Assembly: GCA_026391355.1 (NCBI GenBank)
Contig: JAPLDH010000051.1
Span: 24,777 to 88,776, forward strand
DNA: 64,000 nt
Reading direction: 5' to 3'
Source of the DNA: Bacteroidota bacterium
Lineage (GTDB): Bacteria; Bacteroidota; Bacteroidia; Bacteroidales; FEN-979
Positions within the stretch are counted from its first letter, which is position 1. Each line of letters starts with the position of its first letter. The notes under the pieces were generated by a model. It was given only the letters and a program-made list of their open reading frames with translations, was not told the origin of the DNA and searched no databases. The position numbers and the translations under genes are program-made. This document shows, piece after piece, positions 30,796 through 40,906 of the stretch.

Positions 30796-33039
30796 GTGAC
30801 AGCGCAAAAGTCATATCATATCAGGCAAATAATTCTTACCCTTCTTTTATCCTGTATAATTTCCATTAATATGGATGGTCAGGTCGATATGCAGGATAAA
30901 ATACGGCAATTGTCGAAGGAATCTGAAGAAACAAATGATGTCAGGATTAAAATTGAAAAGATTTTTTCGATTGCATTGATTTATTATGATTACTTCGATG
31001 ACCCATGGAAAGCCGACAGTATCAGCCAAATCGGATTGACAATCGCCAGGCAAAGCCACATCGACAGGATCCATTTGATGGCTTATAATAAATACCTGGA
31101 ATCGAATGATGTTGACGAATACTATAACACAGCCCTTGCCTTTTGCGACAGTGCATTAAAGATCTGCAGCAGGAGCTATAACTCAGATCTCGAATGGAGT
31201 ACTTTTCATAACACGGTTAATGTATATCTGTCGCGCCTCCATTACGATAAAGCATTGAATTACAGTTTAATGGCTAAAAGACTTGCTGACCTGCTCAATG
31301 ATAATTCCCTGAAAGTTCAGAGCGCGATAGATATTGCAAGAAGTCTTGAAGGGGATCTTGCAATAAAGGACCAAAAGAAAGAAGCGCTGTTGAATTATCT
31401 TTACGCAATTGAGATTGCCGAAAAGGTCGAAGATCCTGCATTAATGAAAAAAGCATATTCAGCTATTGCTGCTTTTTTCGGTAACAGCAAATTTGATACA
31501 GCGGTCACATACAAAAAGAAACAACTCCGGTTGATCGAACATAACAAACCGGTCGACTCGGTTGAATATATGTGGTGCCAGTATGATTTTCAATGGATGC
31601 ACAACCGGCTTGATAAATCAAAATTCGATGAGAAGATGATATACAATATCATTGATTTTGCCAACCGTGTTAAAAACTACCGGTTAAAAAACTATACCTG
31701 TGCAATATTCCGGGTTTACCTTATCAACAATGAGAAAACTGATGAATTATATAACTTCTATTACCGGCGTTATCCTCATGATCTGAAAATCCTTGCAGTG
31801 AAAAACCCCACACTATATTACCGGCTCGAAGCTTTTTTCAAGGAAAAAGAGAAAAAAAACGATTCTGCCATCTTTTTTTTCAGGTTGGCTGAAATGCGTT
31901 TGCTAAAGGACAGTAACCTGATAAACCGTTCCCAGTTCAATAACCGGTATGGCCAGTTCCTGGTACGTAACCATATGAATACTGAAGCAATCCTCAAGTT
32001 TAACATATCTTACAATCTGGCCAGACAATCCCGGCACTTCATCAAGTTCGAATACATGTTGAATTCAATTAAGGAGCTGGAATCGCTTTACTTTAAAATT
32101 GGTGATTTTCAGAAGGCATATTCCTATGCTGCGGCTTCGGGGGTGATTTCTGATAGTATCACAAATATCAACAAAAAGGAGCAGTTGCTGATCCTGCAAT
32201 TAAACCAGACAGCTGAGCTTCAAAAGCAGAAAAAAGACAGAACCATCCGGCAACAAAAGACAGAACGTGACATGGCAGCAGGAGTGGTTCTTATTTTTAT
32301 CCTTCTTTCCTATGTAATTTTCCGGAGTTACCGGAACCAAAAAAGGTTGAATGCCCTGCTTGATAAAGAAAAGCAGAAATCAGATAACCTGCTGTTGAAT
32401 ATTTTACCCATTGAAACAGCAGAGGAATTGAAGCTGAACGGTTTTGCAAAAGCCAAAAGATTCGATGAGGTAACGGTAATGTTCACCGATTTTAAAAATT
32501 TCACCCAAGCCAGTGAAAAGATGAGTGCAGAAGACCTTGTTCATGTGATCAATTTTTATTTCAGTGAGTTTGATAAGATTATTACCCGGTTTAATCTTGA
32601 GAAAATCAAGATTATCGGCGATAGTTACATGTGTGCCGGCGGTTTGCCTGTGACCTCCCACAGTCATGCCCATGATGCTGTTAAGGCGGCCCTTGAACTT
32701 CAATCCTTCATGGCTGCCCAGATAAAAGAAAGACAAGCCAAAGGTGAAATATTTTTCGAACTGCGGATCGGGATTAATACAGGTCCCGTCGTTGCAGGAA
32801 TAGTTGGCATAAAGAAGTTTGCATATGATATATGGGGTGATACCGTAAATACAGCATCCCGCATGGAAAGTAGCTGCGAAATTAATAAAGTGAATATCAG
32901 CGGCAGTACTTTTGATCGTGTAAAAGACAGTTTCAATTGCTCCTACAGGGGTAAAATTCCCGCAAAACATAAGGGAGAAATTGAAATGTATTTTGTAGAA
33001 TCTATTCTCCCTGGCAAGTCAGTTACCTTGAAACAATAA
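30796..33039 (+). CDS. TPR-containing class III adenylate cyclase
   Basis: 747 residues from a GTG start. An N-terminal signal or anchor is followed by a periplasmic TPR-like helical region (about 30-480), one membrane helix (about 492-510, GVVLIFILLSYVIF), and a cytoplasmic cyclase domain (about 535-735). Metal aspartates are Asp565 (MFTDFKNFT) and Asp609 (IIGDSYMCAGG). KIKIIGD and FAYDIWGDTVNTASRM carry the lysine/aspartate pair for adenine, plus the Asn and Arg of the transition state. It should therefore make cAMP. It stands between two GPCPTSCD membrane proteins, which may modulate it. Confidence 0.9.
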   Translation: MTAQKSYHIRQIILTLLLSCIISINMDGQVDMQDKIRQLSKESEETNDVRIKIEKIFSIALIYYDYFDDPWKADSISQIGLTIARQSHIDRIHLMAYNKYLESNDVDEYYNTALAFCDSALKICSRSYNSDLEWSTFHNTVNVYLSRLHYDKALNYSLMAKRLADLLNDNSLKVQSAIDIARSLEGDLAIKDQKKEALLNYLYAIEIAEKVEDPALMKKAYSAIAAFFGNSKFDTAVTYKKKQLRLIEHNKPVDSVEYMWCQYDFQWMHNRLDKSKFDEKMIYNIIDFANRVKNYRLKNYTCAIFRVYLINNEKTDELYNFYYRRYPHDLKILAVKNPTLYYRLEAFFKEKEKKNDSAIFFFRLAEMRLLKDSNLINRSQFNNRYGQFLVRNHMNTEAILKFNISYNLARQSRHFIKFEYMLNSIKELESLYFKIGDFQKAYSYAAASGVISDSITNINKKEQLLILQLNQTAELQKQKKDRTIRQQKTERDMAAGVVLIFILLSYVIFRSYRNQKRLNALLDKEKQKSDNLLLNILPIETAEELKLNGFAKAKRFDEVTVMFTDFKNFTQASEKMSAEDLVHVINFYFSEFDKIITRFNLEKIKIIGDSYMCAGGLPVTSHSHAHDAVKAALELQSFMAAQIKERQAKGEIFFELRIGINTGPVVAGIVGIKKFAYDIWGDTVNTASRMESSCEINKVNISGSTFDRVKDSFNCSYRGKIPAKHKGEIEMYFVESILPGKSVTLKQ

Positions 33040-33063
33040 TTGACTTACCCGATACAATTTTTT

Positions 33064-33495
33064 TTAGTTCAGCGGACTTGAATTGTCGCATGAAGTGGGG
33101 CATGGACCTACATTGAGGGTACTTGTGAGATATATCGGCTTAGTTGTAATATCTTTACCATCTGAAGTCAAACCCACCACAACGGCAATAATCCTGTGCG
33201 AAAAATCTTCCCCGTTATAAACCCTGAACCCGAAAAATGCAGGGTCAGCCAATAATTTAATCATGGCATCAACCTGATCCTTATCAATTGCATACCCTTT
33301 TAAACTTTTTGGAAAATCGTGCCGGAAGTTCTGGACATAAACTTTGGCGGTATCCAAAGGAATAGCGCTTCCCAGTGGTTGAGCGGGAGGTAAACTTGTT
33401 CCCGACGTAAAGGAGAGCAGGACAAAAATTGAAACTCCGAAAACAGCTCCGGCAATAAATGTCAGAACAAATGTGGTAGAAGTTTTCTTTTTCAT
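33064..33495 (-). CDS. Small membrane-anchored protein with C-terminal GPCPTSCD motif (2)
   Basis: 143 residues. One N-terminal membrane helix (FVLTFIAGAVFGVSIFVLL), then an extracytoplasmic domain with DPAFFGFRVYNGEDFSHRI and a tail ending TLNVGPCPTSCDNSSPLN. It parallels the protein at 30202-30672 in anchor, size, the (S/F)GFR(I/V)Y element and the GPCPTSCD end. It converges with the cyclase gene (24 bases between stops). I recognise no named family. The two cysteines could form a redox or metal site. Confidence 0.65.
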   Translation of the reverse strand: MKKKTSTTFVLTFIAGAVFGVSIFVLLSFTSGTSLPPAQPLGSAIPLDTAKVYVQNFRHDFPKSLKGYAIDKDQVDAMIKLLADPAFFGFRVYNGEDFSHRIIAVVVGLTSDGKDITTKPIYLTSTLNVGPCPTSCDNSSPLN

Positions 33496-33670
33496 AACCG
33501 TAAAATTTGATTGTTCTTTGAAACTAATTTATCAGCTATAAATATAGTTGGTTTAATGGTAAAATTATCAAAACGAAAAAAAATTATCCGACTGATTTTT
33601 CAGGATGAAACCTCTTTAAAATGCATAAGACATTAGGTATCAGCAATCTTGAAATCTTTAAATCTTCAAA

Positions 33671-35737
33671 TCATTTCGGCAGACTAAAATAAAACGTTGC
33701 TCCTTTATCCAATTCGGCTTCGGCATTGCAATGGCCTCCATGCCGGGTTATGATCCTGTTGACATTGGCCAACCCGATCCCAACTCCTTCAAAATCGCTC
33801 GTATTGTGCAGTCGCTGGAATACTCCGAATAATTTCTCAGCGTACTTTATATCAAAGCCTGCTCCGTTATCTTTTATAAAAAATGTCGTTTCGTTCTCGG
33901 TTGAAATAGCGCCTATGTTAATGATCGCTTCAGGCTTCTTTCCGGTATATTTAATTGCATTAGATATCAGGTTTGACCATACCTGCCGGATAAGATCTTC
34001 ATCGCCTTGAACATCAGGAAGGGATTCAACATTGAATTTGATATTTCTGGTTTTTATATCCGGCTCAAAGGATTTGATAACCTGCTGAACCATGCCTGAT
34101 GAATGGATTGTGGTTTTTCGGAATTCGGAACGATTCAGCTTGGAGAAAGATAGAATGGCATCAATCAGTCTCCCCATTTCTAATGCTGAAGAGGAAATAA
34201 CTTCAAGGTATCCAAGTTCTTCTTCCGTCAGTTGCGTTGATTTATTATCGAGGAACAGACCAATAAATCCACTGATATGCCTTAATGGCGCTTTCAAATC
34301 ATGTGATACGGAGTAAGAAAATGTTTCAAGCTCTTTATTGGCTTCTTCAAGTTCTGTTGTGCGTTGTTTGACTCGCAGATCCAATTCTTTATTTAATTTC
34401 AGGATCTCTATTTCCGCCAGCCTACGCGCTGAAATATCCATTATCATTCCTGTAATTTCTTCCCCGGAAATAAAAGAGTTTATAAGTACGTCTATTGTTT
34501 TACCTGTTGTTGTTATTAATTCAAGTTCATGATTGAATACTTGTTTCTCCTTTTTGAGTATTTCAATAAATTTCTTTCTTTCCTCTTTATTCTTATAAAC
34601 TGATATTACGTTTGCATTTAAAAGTTTATCTATGGAGTCATATTGTAACATTTTACACATTGCAGTATTACCGAATAAGAACTTACCTTGTAAATTTGTT
34701 GTATAAATACCTATAATTGCATTTTCGATAAGATTTCTGTACTTCTTTTCAGAAATCTGAAGATTCTCTTCAGCCTGCTTGCGATCTGTGATGTCACGTC
34801 CAACACCCAGAAACCCTGACGGTCTCCCTTCCTTGTCCCGCAACAAGGTAACAATTGTATCCGCCCAAAAGGTGGATCCATCCTTACGGTAGTATTCCAA
34901 ATCCACACTCACAATGATCTCGATGCCCGGGTCCGCGAGCCGCTCCGGGGTGAGATGAACTGTGGAGAGTTGGATAAATCGTGCGAGGGAACCAGGTGCG
35001 AGATGTTGGTCCATCTGCATCCCGGAGAGCTCTGCCAGGGTGTAACCGCGGGTTTTAACTATGGATGGCGAGATCCAGGTAGTGCGCATGCCGAGGTCCA
35101 TCAGCCAGATTGTGTCGCGCACGTTTTCGGTGATAAGACGAATCTGTTGATTGTTTTCACGTAACACCTCCTCCGCCAACTTGCGCTCGGTGATATCAAC
35201 CATAGTCACATAGCATTGTTCTCCATTTCCGGTTGCGATGCCGGTAAGGTGAACAAACATTGGTAAGTTAACGTTCATTGACAGGGTCACTTCGCAGGTT
35301 TCCTTGGCTCTGCTGGTAAATACCTTTTCGAGAAAGAGTCTGAAGATTGGTTCTGTATCCTTGGAAACAACATGGCTAAAACGGCTGTTTTTTAAGAACG
35401 TGCGTTCTTTGCCAAGTATATTTGCCCCGCTGAGGTTTAGCTCAATAATTTCTCCTTTTTTCGAAAATGTAAAATAACCTGATGGGGAAAAATCGTACAA
35501 TGCAGTTAATTTAGCGGCAGCTTCTTGTGCAGCGGATCGTGCCAGAATAAGTTCTTCGTTCTGCATTTCCAACTCGATCTGGTGCACTTCAAGCTCATGA
35601 ATGAGTTTCAGTTTATCGGTTTCAGTAGGGTTGATGGGTTGATGAGTTTTCCTGAGACTGAGCGAAGTCGAGGTGTTCAGCGCCTCTTCTGCCTTTTGGC
35701 GAAGGATTTCGAATTCTGATTTTGTATCTTTTTTCAT
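33671..35737 (-). CDS. Multi-PAS sensor histidine kinase
   Basis: 688 residues, no membrane helix. An N-terminal coiled segment is followed by three PAS domains (about 75-195, 195-320 and 325-440; endings VTMVDITERKLAEE, VGRDITDRKQAEE, MIMDISARRLAEI). The HisKA region has His479 in YSVSHDLKAPLRHISGF; the ATPase part has VWSNLISNAIKYTGK, DNGAGFD and GVGIGLANVNRIITRHGG. It follows the CheB-CheR-PAS gene by 61 bases on the same strand. The stretch TSTSLSLRKTHQPINP near the N-terminus is read from a repeat element. Confidence 0.9.
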   Translation of the reverse strand: MKKDTKSEFEILRQKAEEALNTSTSLSLRKTHQPINPTETDKLKLIHELEVHQIELEMQNEELILARSAAQEAAAKLTALYDFSPSGYFTFSKKGEIIELNLSGANILGKERTFLKNSRFSHVVSKDTEPIFRLFLEKVFTSRAKETCEVTLSMNVNLPMFVHLTGIATGNGEQCYVTMVDITERKLAEEVLRENNQQIRLITENVRDTIWLMDLGMRTTWISPSIVKTRGYTLAELSGMQMDQHLAPGSLARFIQLSTVHLTPERLADPGIEIIVSVDLEYYRKDGSTFWADTIVTLLRDKEGRPSGFLGVGRDITDRKQAEENLQISEKKYRNLIENAIIGIYTTNLQGKFLFGNTAMCKMLQYDSIDKLLNANVISVYKNKEERKKFIEILKKEKQVFNHELELITTTGKTIDVLINSFISGEEITGMIMDISARRLAEIEILKLNKELDLRVKQRTTELEEANKELETFSYSVSHDLKAPLRHISGFIGLFLDNKSTQLTEEELGYLEVISSSALEMGRLIDAILSFSKLNRSEFRKTTIHSSGMVQQVIKSFEPDIKTRNIKFNVESLPDVQGDEDLIRQVWSNLISNAIKYTGKKPEAIINIGAISTENETTFFIKDNGAGFDIKYAEKLFGVFQRLHNTSDFEGVGIGLANVNRIITRHGGHCNAEAELDKGATFYFSLPK
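35651..35673. repeat. GAGCGAAGTCGAG-type repeat inside the kinase gene
   Basis: CCTGAGACTGAGCGAAGTCG resembles the CTTCGACTTCGCTCAG short palindromic repeats scattered in Bacteroidota genomes. Here it is read in frame near the N-terminus of the kinase. Confidence 0.55.
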
Positions 35738-35798
35738 GCGTTGACAATTCTGATTCCACGGTATTCAAATCTTCAATTTTTCTAATTATTTTTCAGAT

Positions 35799-38735
35799 TT
35801 ATCCCGTCGAGTAGTTAGTGTTGTCGCGAATCTGGCATTGGATCACCTTACTATTATTTACTAAATAAACATTGCTTATGAACTCAACATTGATTTTTTG
35901 CCCGTTAGCAGTTTCAAGCGGTAAATTTTGATAACGAACAAATTCTTTCTGCTGTAATTCTGAAAATTTATCCTGATTAGCAACTATATCTGTAAGGAAT
36001 CCAATTTCCCAGATTGCTTTTTCAATAAATTGTTCTCGTGAGTAACCCAACATCTCAATCAAAAATGGATTTACATCCATAATCTTTCCGGTTTCTGCAT
36101 CGAGGATCAGAATCCCATCTTTCGCCGATTCAAAGAGGCGACGATAGCGGGTTTCTGAAACGATCATTGCCTCTTCTGCCTGTTTGGCTACAGTTATGTC
36201 GAAAAATGTAATAACCAATCCATCGATCCGGTCATCGATTGTTCGGTAGGGCATAATCCTGACATTAAACCACCTTCCGTCGATGGTTGACGTTGCCGTT
36301 TCGATCGATGACAGGGTTTTAATTACCTGCCGGGCATGGCTCCCTAACTCGGGATACTGCAAATCGGTAACCAGATCGGTAAAAGGCCTGCCGATATCTG
36401 TGTTACGGAGTTTAAAGATACAGGTTATCTGGTCGGTAAACCTGCGAATATTCAACTCCTTATCGAGAAAAAGAGTAGCAATTTCGGTACTGTTAAGCAG
36501 GTTTTTCATGTCGTCGTTGGCCCTTAAAAAATCACTGACCTTGCTCTGCAGTTCGATATTAATGGTTTGCAGTTCTTCGTTCAGGCTTTGCATTTCTTCC
36601 TTTGATGTGGTGAGTTCCTCATTGGTTGATTGCAGTTCTTCGTTGGTTGATTGCAGTTCCTCATTTGTCGACTTAAGCTCTTCCTGCGATGTTTGCATCT
36701 CCTCGCGGGTGCTTTGCAGATCTTCATAACTTCGTTGCAGTTTACTTTCCAATTCTTTCAGTTGACCGATTGACCAGGATTTTCCTTTTTTCGGGTTTAC
36801 TTCATCATGTTCAGGAATTGCCGGTACATCGGTAAATACGATCATAACCATGCCTCTGATCGAATCGGGGCTTTCGATACGTTGAACAGTAATGTCCACA
36901 AACTGGGTTCCGCCATTGGTTCCTACTTTAATATAGCGGGTGATTACCGGGTCAAAATTTTGTATTGCTTGTCGCAAGGGGACTGCCAGCATCTCCCGTA
37001 ATCCTTCGCGTGCCATGGCATAAATGTTCCAGTTTGCTTTTCCGGCAACCGGTTCAAGATATTTTCCTATTCGGCCGGTCATGTACATTATATCACCATT
37101 GCCATTTACCAGGACACTGGAAGGGGCAAAGCGCTGAAGTAAAATCTGATCGGCAAGGGTTTGAATGTTTTCAACAGGTTTAGAAGGTATCTTTTTGTCA
37201 GTTTCCACCCCTTTTTTGTGGTAAAAGGAGCTTGGAAAATCAATGAGTTCAGACAACAGAGGCGTTTCTGTGCGTTTGAAAAATTTGAGTTTAGCGTCCA
37301 GCTCCTGGAAGCCTTCTTTATGGTTTCCGAGGGTTTCAGCACTGCCAAGCAGCATTATTCCACCTGGATTGAGGCTGTAATTAAACAAAGCTATCAATTT
37401 TTTCTGCAATTCGGGCTCCATGTATATCAGCATATTACGGCAGGTCAGCAAGTGGAGCTTGGTAAAGGGAGGGTCTTTGATCACATTCTGAGTTGCAAAC
37501 ACTACCATTTCGCGTATGGAGGCATCAACGCGGTAGCCTTCGCCTTCAATCGTAAAAAACCGGCTGATTCGTTCGGGCGATATATCGGCGACGATGTTTT
37601 TAGAGAAATAACCTTTGCGGGCTATCTCAATGGCATCGTGGTCGATATCGGTAGCGAATATCTGGAATGTAAGGTTTTGGTGGTTTCTCACATTTTCAAG
37701 CACTTCTTTAAAAACAATGGCCAGTGAATAGGCCTCTTCGCCGGTTGAGCAGCCCGTAACCCAGGCTCTCAGCACATTGTTGTCGGGCAATTCCTTCAAC
37801 AGGTCTGGAAGAACACTTTCTTTAAGTTTTATCCATACTTCAGTGTCGCGGAAAAAGCTGGTAACACCAATCAGTAACTCTTTAAAAAGAATCTCGACCT
37901 CTTTGGGGTTTTCCTGCAAAAAGCGGACATAGGTCTGTATCTTGTCAATCTGGTGAATGCCCTTGCGCCTTTCTATGCGGCGAAACAATGTGTTTTTTTT
38001 ATACAGCGAAAAGTCATGACCCGATATTTCACGGAGCAGGATGATAATTTTATCGAGGTTGCTTTTGTTTTTACTATCTATCTCAGGTTCTGCTTTAACT
38101 ACCGGAATGTACTTAAGGAATGCTATCAGTTTAGCAGGCAATTCCTCGGCGGGGGCCACTATATCGGCAATAACTGCTTCGACAGCGCTACAGGGCATGC
38201 CATCAAATTTGGCCGTGGATGGGTCCTGCACCAGTACAATGCCGTTTTTTTCTTTAATCGCCTTCAGTCCAAGGCTGCCATCAGAGCCCATACCCGAAAG
38301 GATAATGCCGATACTCTTGTCCTCTCTGTCGCTGGCTAATGAGCGGAAAAAAATATCAATAGGTAAACGCAAACCGCGCGATTCAACCGGATCGAAAAGA
38401 TGTAAGGCGCCATTGAGCAACGACAAACTCTTGTTGGGTGGTATCACGTAAACACAGTTTGGTTTCACTTTAAGCCGGTCGGTTGCCTGAAATACCTTCA
38501 TGGGGGTAATTCGTTGCAACAACTCGGGCATAATTCCAACATGGTTAGGGTCGAGGTGTTGAATAACCACGAAGGCTATGCCGTTGTCTTTCGGCATATT
38601 TCCAAAGAAAAGCTCCAATGCTTCGAGTCCGCCTGCCGAGGCGCCGATACCAACGATGGGAAACTGACTTAAATCGGTTATTGCTGATGTTTTGTCTTTT
38701 ACTGTTTCTGATGATTTTCGCTTGCCGGTGTTCAT
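35799..38735 (-). CDS. CheB-CheR-PAS fusion protein
   Basis: The frame opens at 38804, but ATG 38735 (MNTGKRKSSETVKDK) is the likely start, giving 978 residues. Order: CheB methylesterase without receiver (Ser33 in GIGASAGGLEAL, VVIQHLDPNHVG, LSGMGSDGSLG); CheR methyltransferase (ELLIGVTSFFRD, WVTGCSTGEEAYSLAI, LTCRNMLIYM); a PAS-like part; a long coiled coil of NEELQST heptads; then two PAS domains. There are no other chemotaxis genes nearby and no kinase domain; the downstream PAS kinase gene probably supplies that. Such fusions are thought to signal rather than steer chemotaxis. Confidence 0.92.
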   Translation of the reverse strand: MNTGKRKSSETVKDKTSAITDLSQFPIVGIGASAGGLEALELFFGNMPKDNGIAFVVIQHLDPNHVGIMPELLQRITPMKVFQATDRLKVKPNCVYVIPPNKSLSLLNGALHLFDPVESRGLRLPIDIFFRSLASDREDKSIGIILSGMGSDGSLGLKAIKEKNGIVLVQDPSTAKFDGMPCSAVEAVIADIVAPAEELPAKLIAFLKYIPVVKAEPEIDSKNKSNLDKIIILLREISGHDFSLYKKNTLFRRIERRKGIHQIDKIQTYVRFLQENPKEVEILFKELLIGVTSFFRDTEVWIKLKESVLPDLLKELPDNNVLRAWVTGCSTGEEAYSLAIVFKEVLENVRNHQNLTFQIFATDIDHDAIEIARKGYFSKNIVADISPERISRFFTIEGEGYRVDASIREMVVFATQNVIKDPPFTKLHLLTCRNMLIYMEPELQKKLIALFNYSLNPGGIMLLGSAETLGNHKEGFQELDAKLKFFKRTETPLLSELIDFPSSFYHKKGVETDKKIPSKPVENIQTLADQILLQRFAPSSVLVNGNGDIMYMTGRIGKYLEPVAGKANWNIYAMAREGLREMLAVPLRQAIQNFDPVITRYIKVGTNGGTQFVDITVQRIESPDSIRGMVMIVFTDVPAIPEHDEVNPKKGKSWSIGQLKELESKLQRSYEDLQSTREEMQTSQEELKSTNEELQSTNEELQSTNEELTTSKEEMQSLNEELQTINIELQSKVSDFLRANDDMKNLLNSTEIATLFLDKELNIRRFTDQITCIFKLRNTDIGRPFTDLVTDLQYPELGSHARQVIKTLSSIETATSTIDGRWFNVRIMPYRTIDDRIDGLVITFFDITVAKQAEEAMIVSETRYRRLFESAKDGILILDAETGKIMDVNPFLIEMLGYSREQFIEKAIWEIGFLTDIVANQDKFSELQQKEFVRYQNLPLETANGQKINVEFISNVYLVNNSKVIQCQIRDNTNYSTG

Positions 38736-38782
38736 GCGGAAAAATTTTGGATTTCCATCCTGAGTCACAAGATAATTATATA

Positions 38783-38790
38783 TAAAGGTA
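38783..38790 (-). promoter_or_regulatory. -7 box on the minus strand (TACCTTTA)
   Basis: It lies about 48 bases upstream of the CheB-CheR start at 38735, and one base from the TAnnTTTG consensus. Confidence 0.45.
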
Positions 38791-38839
38791 TAACTAAAAA
38801 TCAAAGCAGTGGATGTAAATTCATTAAATAAAGTTAGCC

Positions 38840-40741
38840 CTATTCTTCCAATGACGTAAGGTCACCGGTATCCAGTCCCAGTGCCCGTGCTTTGATGACC
38901 CTTCGCATGATCTTGCCGCTGCGTGTTTTTGGGAGCGCGTCAGTGAATTCAACATGGGAAGGACGAGCAATAGGCCCGATTTCATTTTCCACATGATTCT
39001 TAAGCTCTTCCGCAAGCTTATCGTTTGCCACTTTTCCTTCTTTCAGGATCACCGTGGCATGGATGATATTCCCCCGGAGGTCATCAGGCAACCCTACAGC
39101 AGCGGCTTCCGCTACGGCAGGATGACTTACGAGCGCACTTTCAATCTCAGCAGATCCCAACCGGTAACCGCTGACCTTGATGACATCATCGATCCTTCCG
39201 ATGATCCAGTAATAGCCATCTTCATCAATCCTTGCAGAGTCACCGGCAAGATACCACCCCTTGTCACTGTATTTTTCCCAGTATTTTTCAATATACCGTT
39301 CAGGGTCATGAAGGATCGTCCGGGCCATACCCGGCCATGGATTTTTAATTACAAGGTTGCCTTCTTCTCCTTGTTTCACCTCATTTCCATGATCATCAAC
39401 GATCCCAACCTCATTACCAAAATAAGCTTTCGCACATGATCCTGGTTTTAACGGCATTATTGGTAATGGTGTGATCATAAATCCGCCGGTCTCCGTTTGC
39501 CACCAGGTATCCATGATCGGGCACTTCCCTCTTCCAATCACCTCGTGGTACCATTTCCATGCTTCCGGGTTGATCGGTTCCCCGACAGATCCCAGCAGTC
39601 GGAGTGATCTTAGATCATGCCTTTGCGCCCAGGAAGCCCCAAACCGCATTAATCCACGGATGGCTGTAGGTGAAGTATATAAAATATTGATGCCGTATTT
39701 CTCGACCATCTGCCACCACCTGTTCGGGTAGGGATGATTCGGAGCGCCCTCATACATCATGATGGTAGCCCCGTTGAGCAGGGGACCATAAACCAGGTAG
39801 CTGTGACCAGTCACCCAACCCGGATCGGCAGCACACCACCAGCGGTCTTCCGGCTTTATATCGAAAACATTGCGAAAAGTGGATGCAGTGTACACCGCAT
39901 AGCCCCCATGCGTATGAACAAGCCCTTTGGGTTTTCCGGTCGTACCCGATGTGTAAAGAATGAATAAAGCATCTTCTGCATCCATTATTTCTGTTCCGCA
40001 ATCCTTACACTCAAGCGGGATGTTCATCAGGTCCTGGTACCAGAAATCACGGTCATTTTCCATATAACAATCTTCTCCCGTCCGTTTCACGGTGATGCAG
40101 ACTTCAATGGTTCCTGACCGTTTCATGGCTTCATTGGCAATGCTTTTCAGATGAGTGGCCTTACCCCGTCTGAATCCTCCATCGGCAGTGATCAGGATCC
40201 TGCTCTGAGAATCGGCAATGCGCTCGGCAAGCGCTTCATAACTGAAACCTCCGTAAACAACACTGTGGATAGCTCCCATTTTTGCACAGGCAAGCATGGC
40301 TATTACCAGCTCAGGGATCTGTGGCATGTATATGGTGATCACCTCCCCTTTCCTTGCACCCATCGATTTTAAAATGTTGGCAAACTTTGAGACCTCGCGG
40401 TTCAATACATGGTAGGAAAATGTCCGGAGGTCCCCCGGCTCACCCTCCCATATGATTGCCAGTTTATTCCGTGTGGCCGATTTCAGGTGACGGTCGATCG
40501 CATTATGTATAATATTGATCTTGCCGCCGGTAAACCACTTATAAAAAGGTTTCTTACTGTCATCAACAACTTTGTCCCATTTCTTATACCAGTCCAGCTT
40601 TTTGGCTTCAGCAGCCCAGAAACCCTCCCTGTCGGCAATGGACTGGCTATACAACTCTTCATAATTCTTTATGTTGGCATGCCTGACAATCTCCTTTGAC
40701 GGGTAATAGAATGTATCATTATTGTTTACCGTTGTTTCCAT
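38840..40741 (-). CDS. acs: Acetyl-CoA synthetase (AMP-forming)
   Basis: 633 residues, the usual length. The ATP loop is LYTSGTTGKPKGLVHTHGGY; WWCAADPGWVTGHSYLVYGP and DTWWQTETGGFMI are the acetate-pocket and adenylation motifs typical of Acs; the C-terminal PKTRSGKIMRR carries the lysine regulated by acetylation in relatives. It activates acetate to acetyl-CoA with ATP. A good -7 box on the minus strand (40773-40781) lies just upstream. It stands alone, with no acetate permease next to it. Confidence 0.95.
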   Translation of the reverse strand: METTVNNNDTFYYPSKEIVRHANIKNYEELYSQSIADREGFWAAEAKKLDWYKKWDKVVDDSKKPFYKWFTGGKINIIHNAIDRHLKSATRNKLAIIWEGEPGDLRTFSYHVLNREVSKFANILKSMGARKGEVITIYMPQIPELVIAMLACAKMGAIHSVVYGGFSYEALAERIADSQSRILITADGGFRRGKATHLKSIANEAMKRSGTIEVCITVKRTGEDCYMENDRDFWYQDLMNIPLECKDCGTEIMDAEDALFILYTSGTTGKPKGLVHTHGGYAVYTASTFRNVFDIKPEDRWWCAADPGWVTGHSYLVYGPLLNGATIMMYEGAPNHPYPNRWWQMVEKYGINILYTSPTAIRGLMRFGASWAQRHDLRSLRLLGSVGEPINPEAWKWYHEVIGRGKCPIMDTWWQTETGGFMITPLPIMPLKPGSCAKAYFGNEVGIVDDHGNEVKQGEEGNLVIKNPWPGMARTILHDPERYIEKYWEKYSDKGWYLAGDSARIDEDGYYWIIGRIDDVIKVSGYRLGSAEIESALVSHPAVAEAAAVGLPDDLRGNIIHATVILKEGKVANDKLAEELKNHVENEIGPIARPSHVEFTDALPKTRSGKIMRRVIKARALGLDTGDLTSLEE

Positions 40742-40772
40742 ATGATATTGTTTTTATTTAGATTATTTCCAC

Positions 40773-40781
40773 GCAAAGATA
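40773..40781 (-). promoter_or_regulatory. -7 box on the minus strand (TATCTTTGC)
   Basis: A perfect TAnnTTTGC match, 31 bases upstream of the acs start. Confidence 0.6.
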
Positions 40782-40906
40782 ATGAACAAAACATCGACAC
40801 CTAAAAATTAATTGTAAAATATCATGTGACCTTTCGATATTTTCCTGATTAATGTGAAAAAGCATAGAGCAGAAATCGAAAATAATCCTTTTCTAATTCT
40901 ATACGA

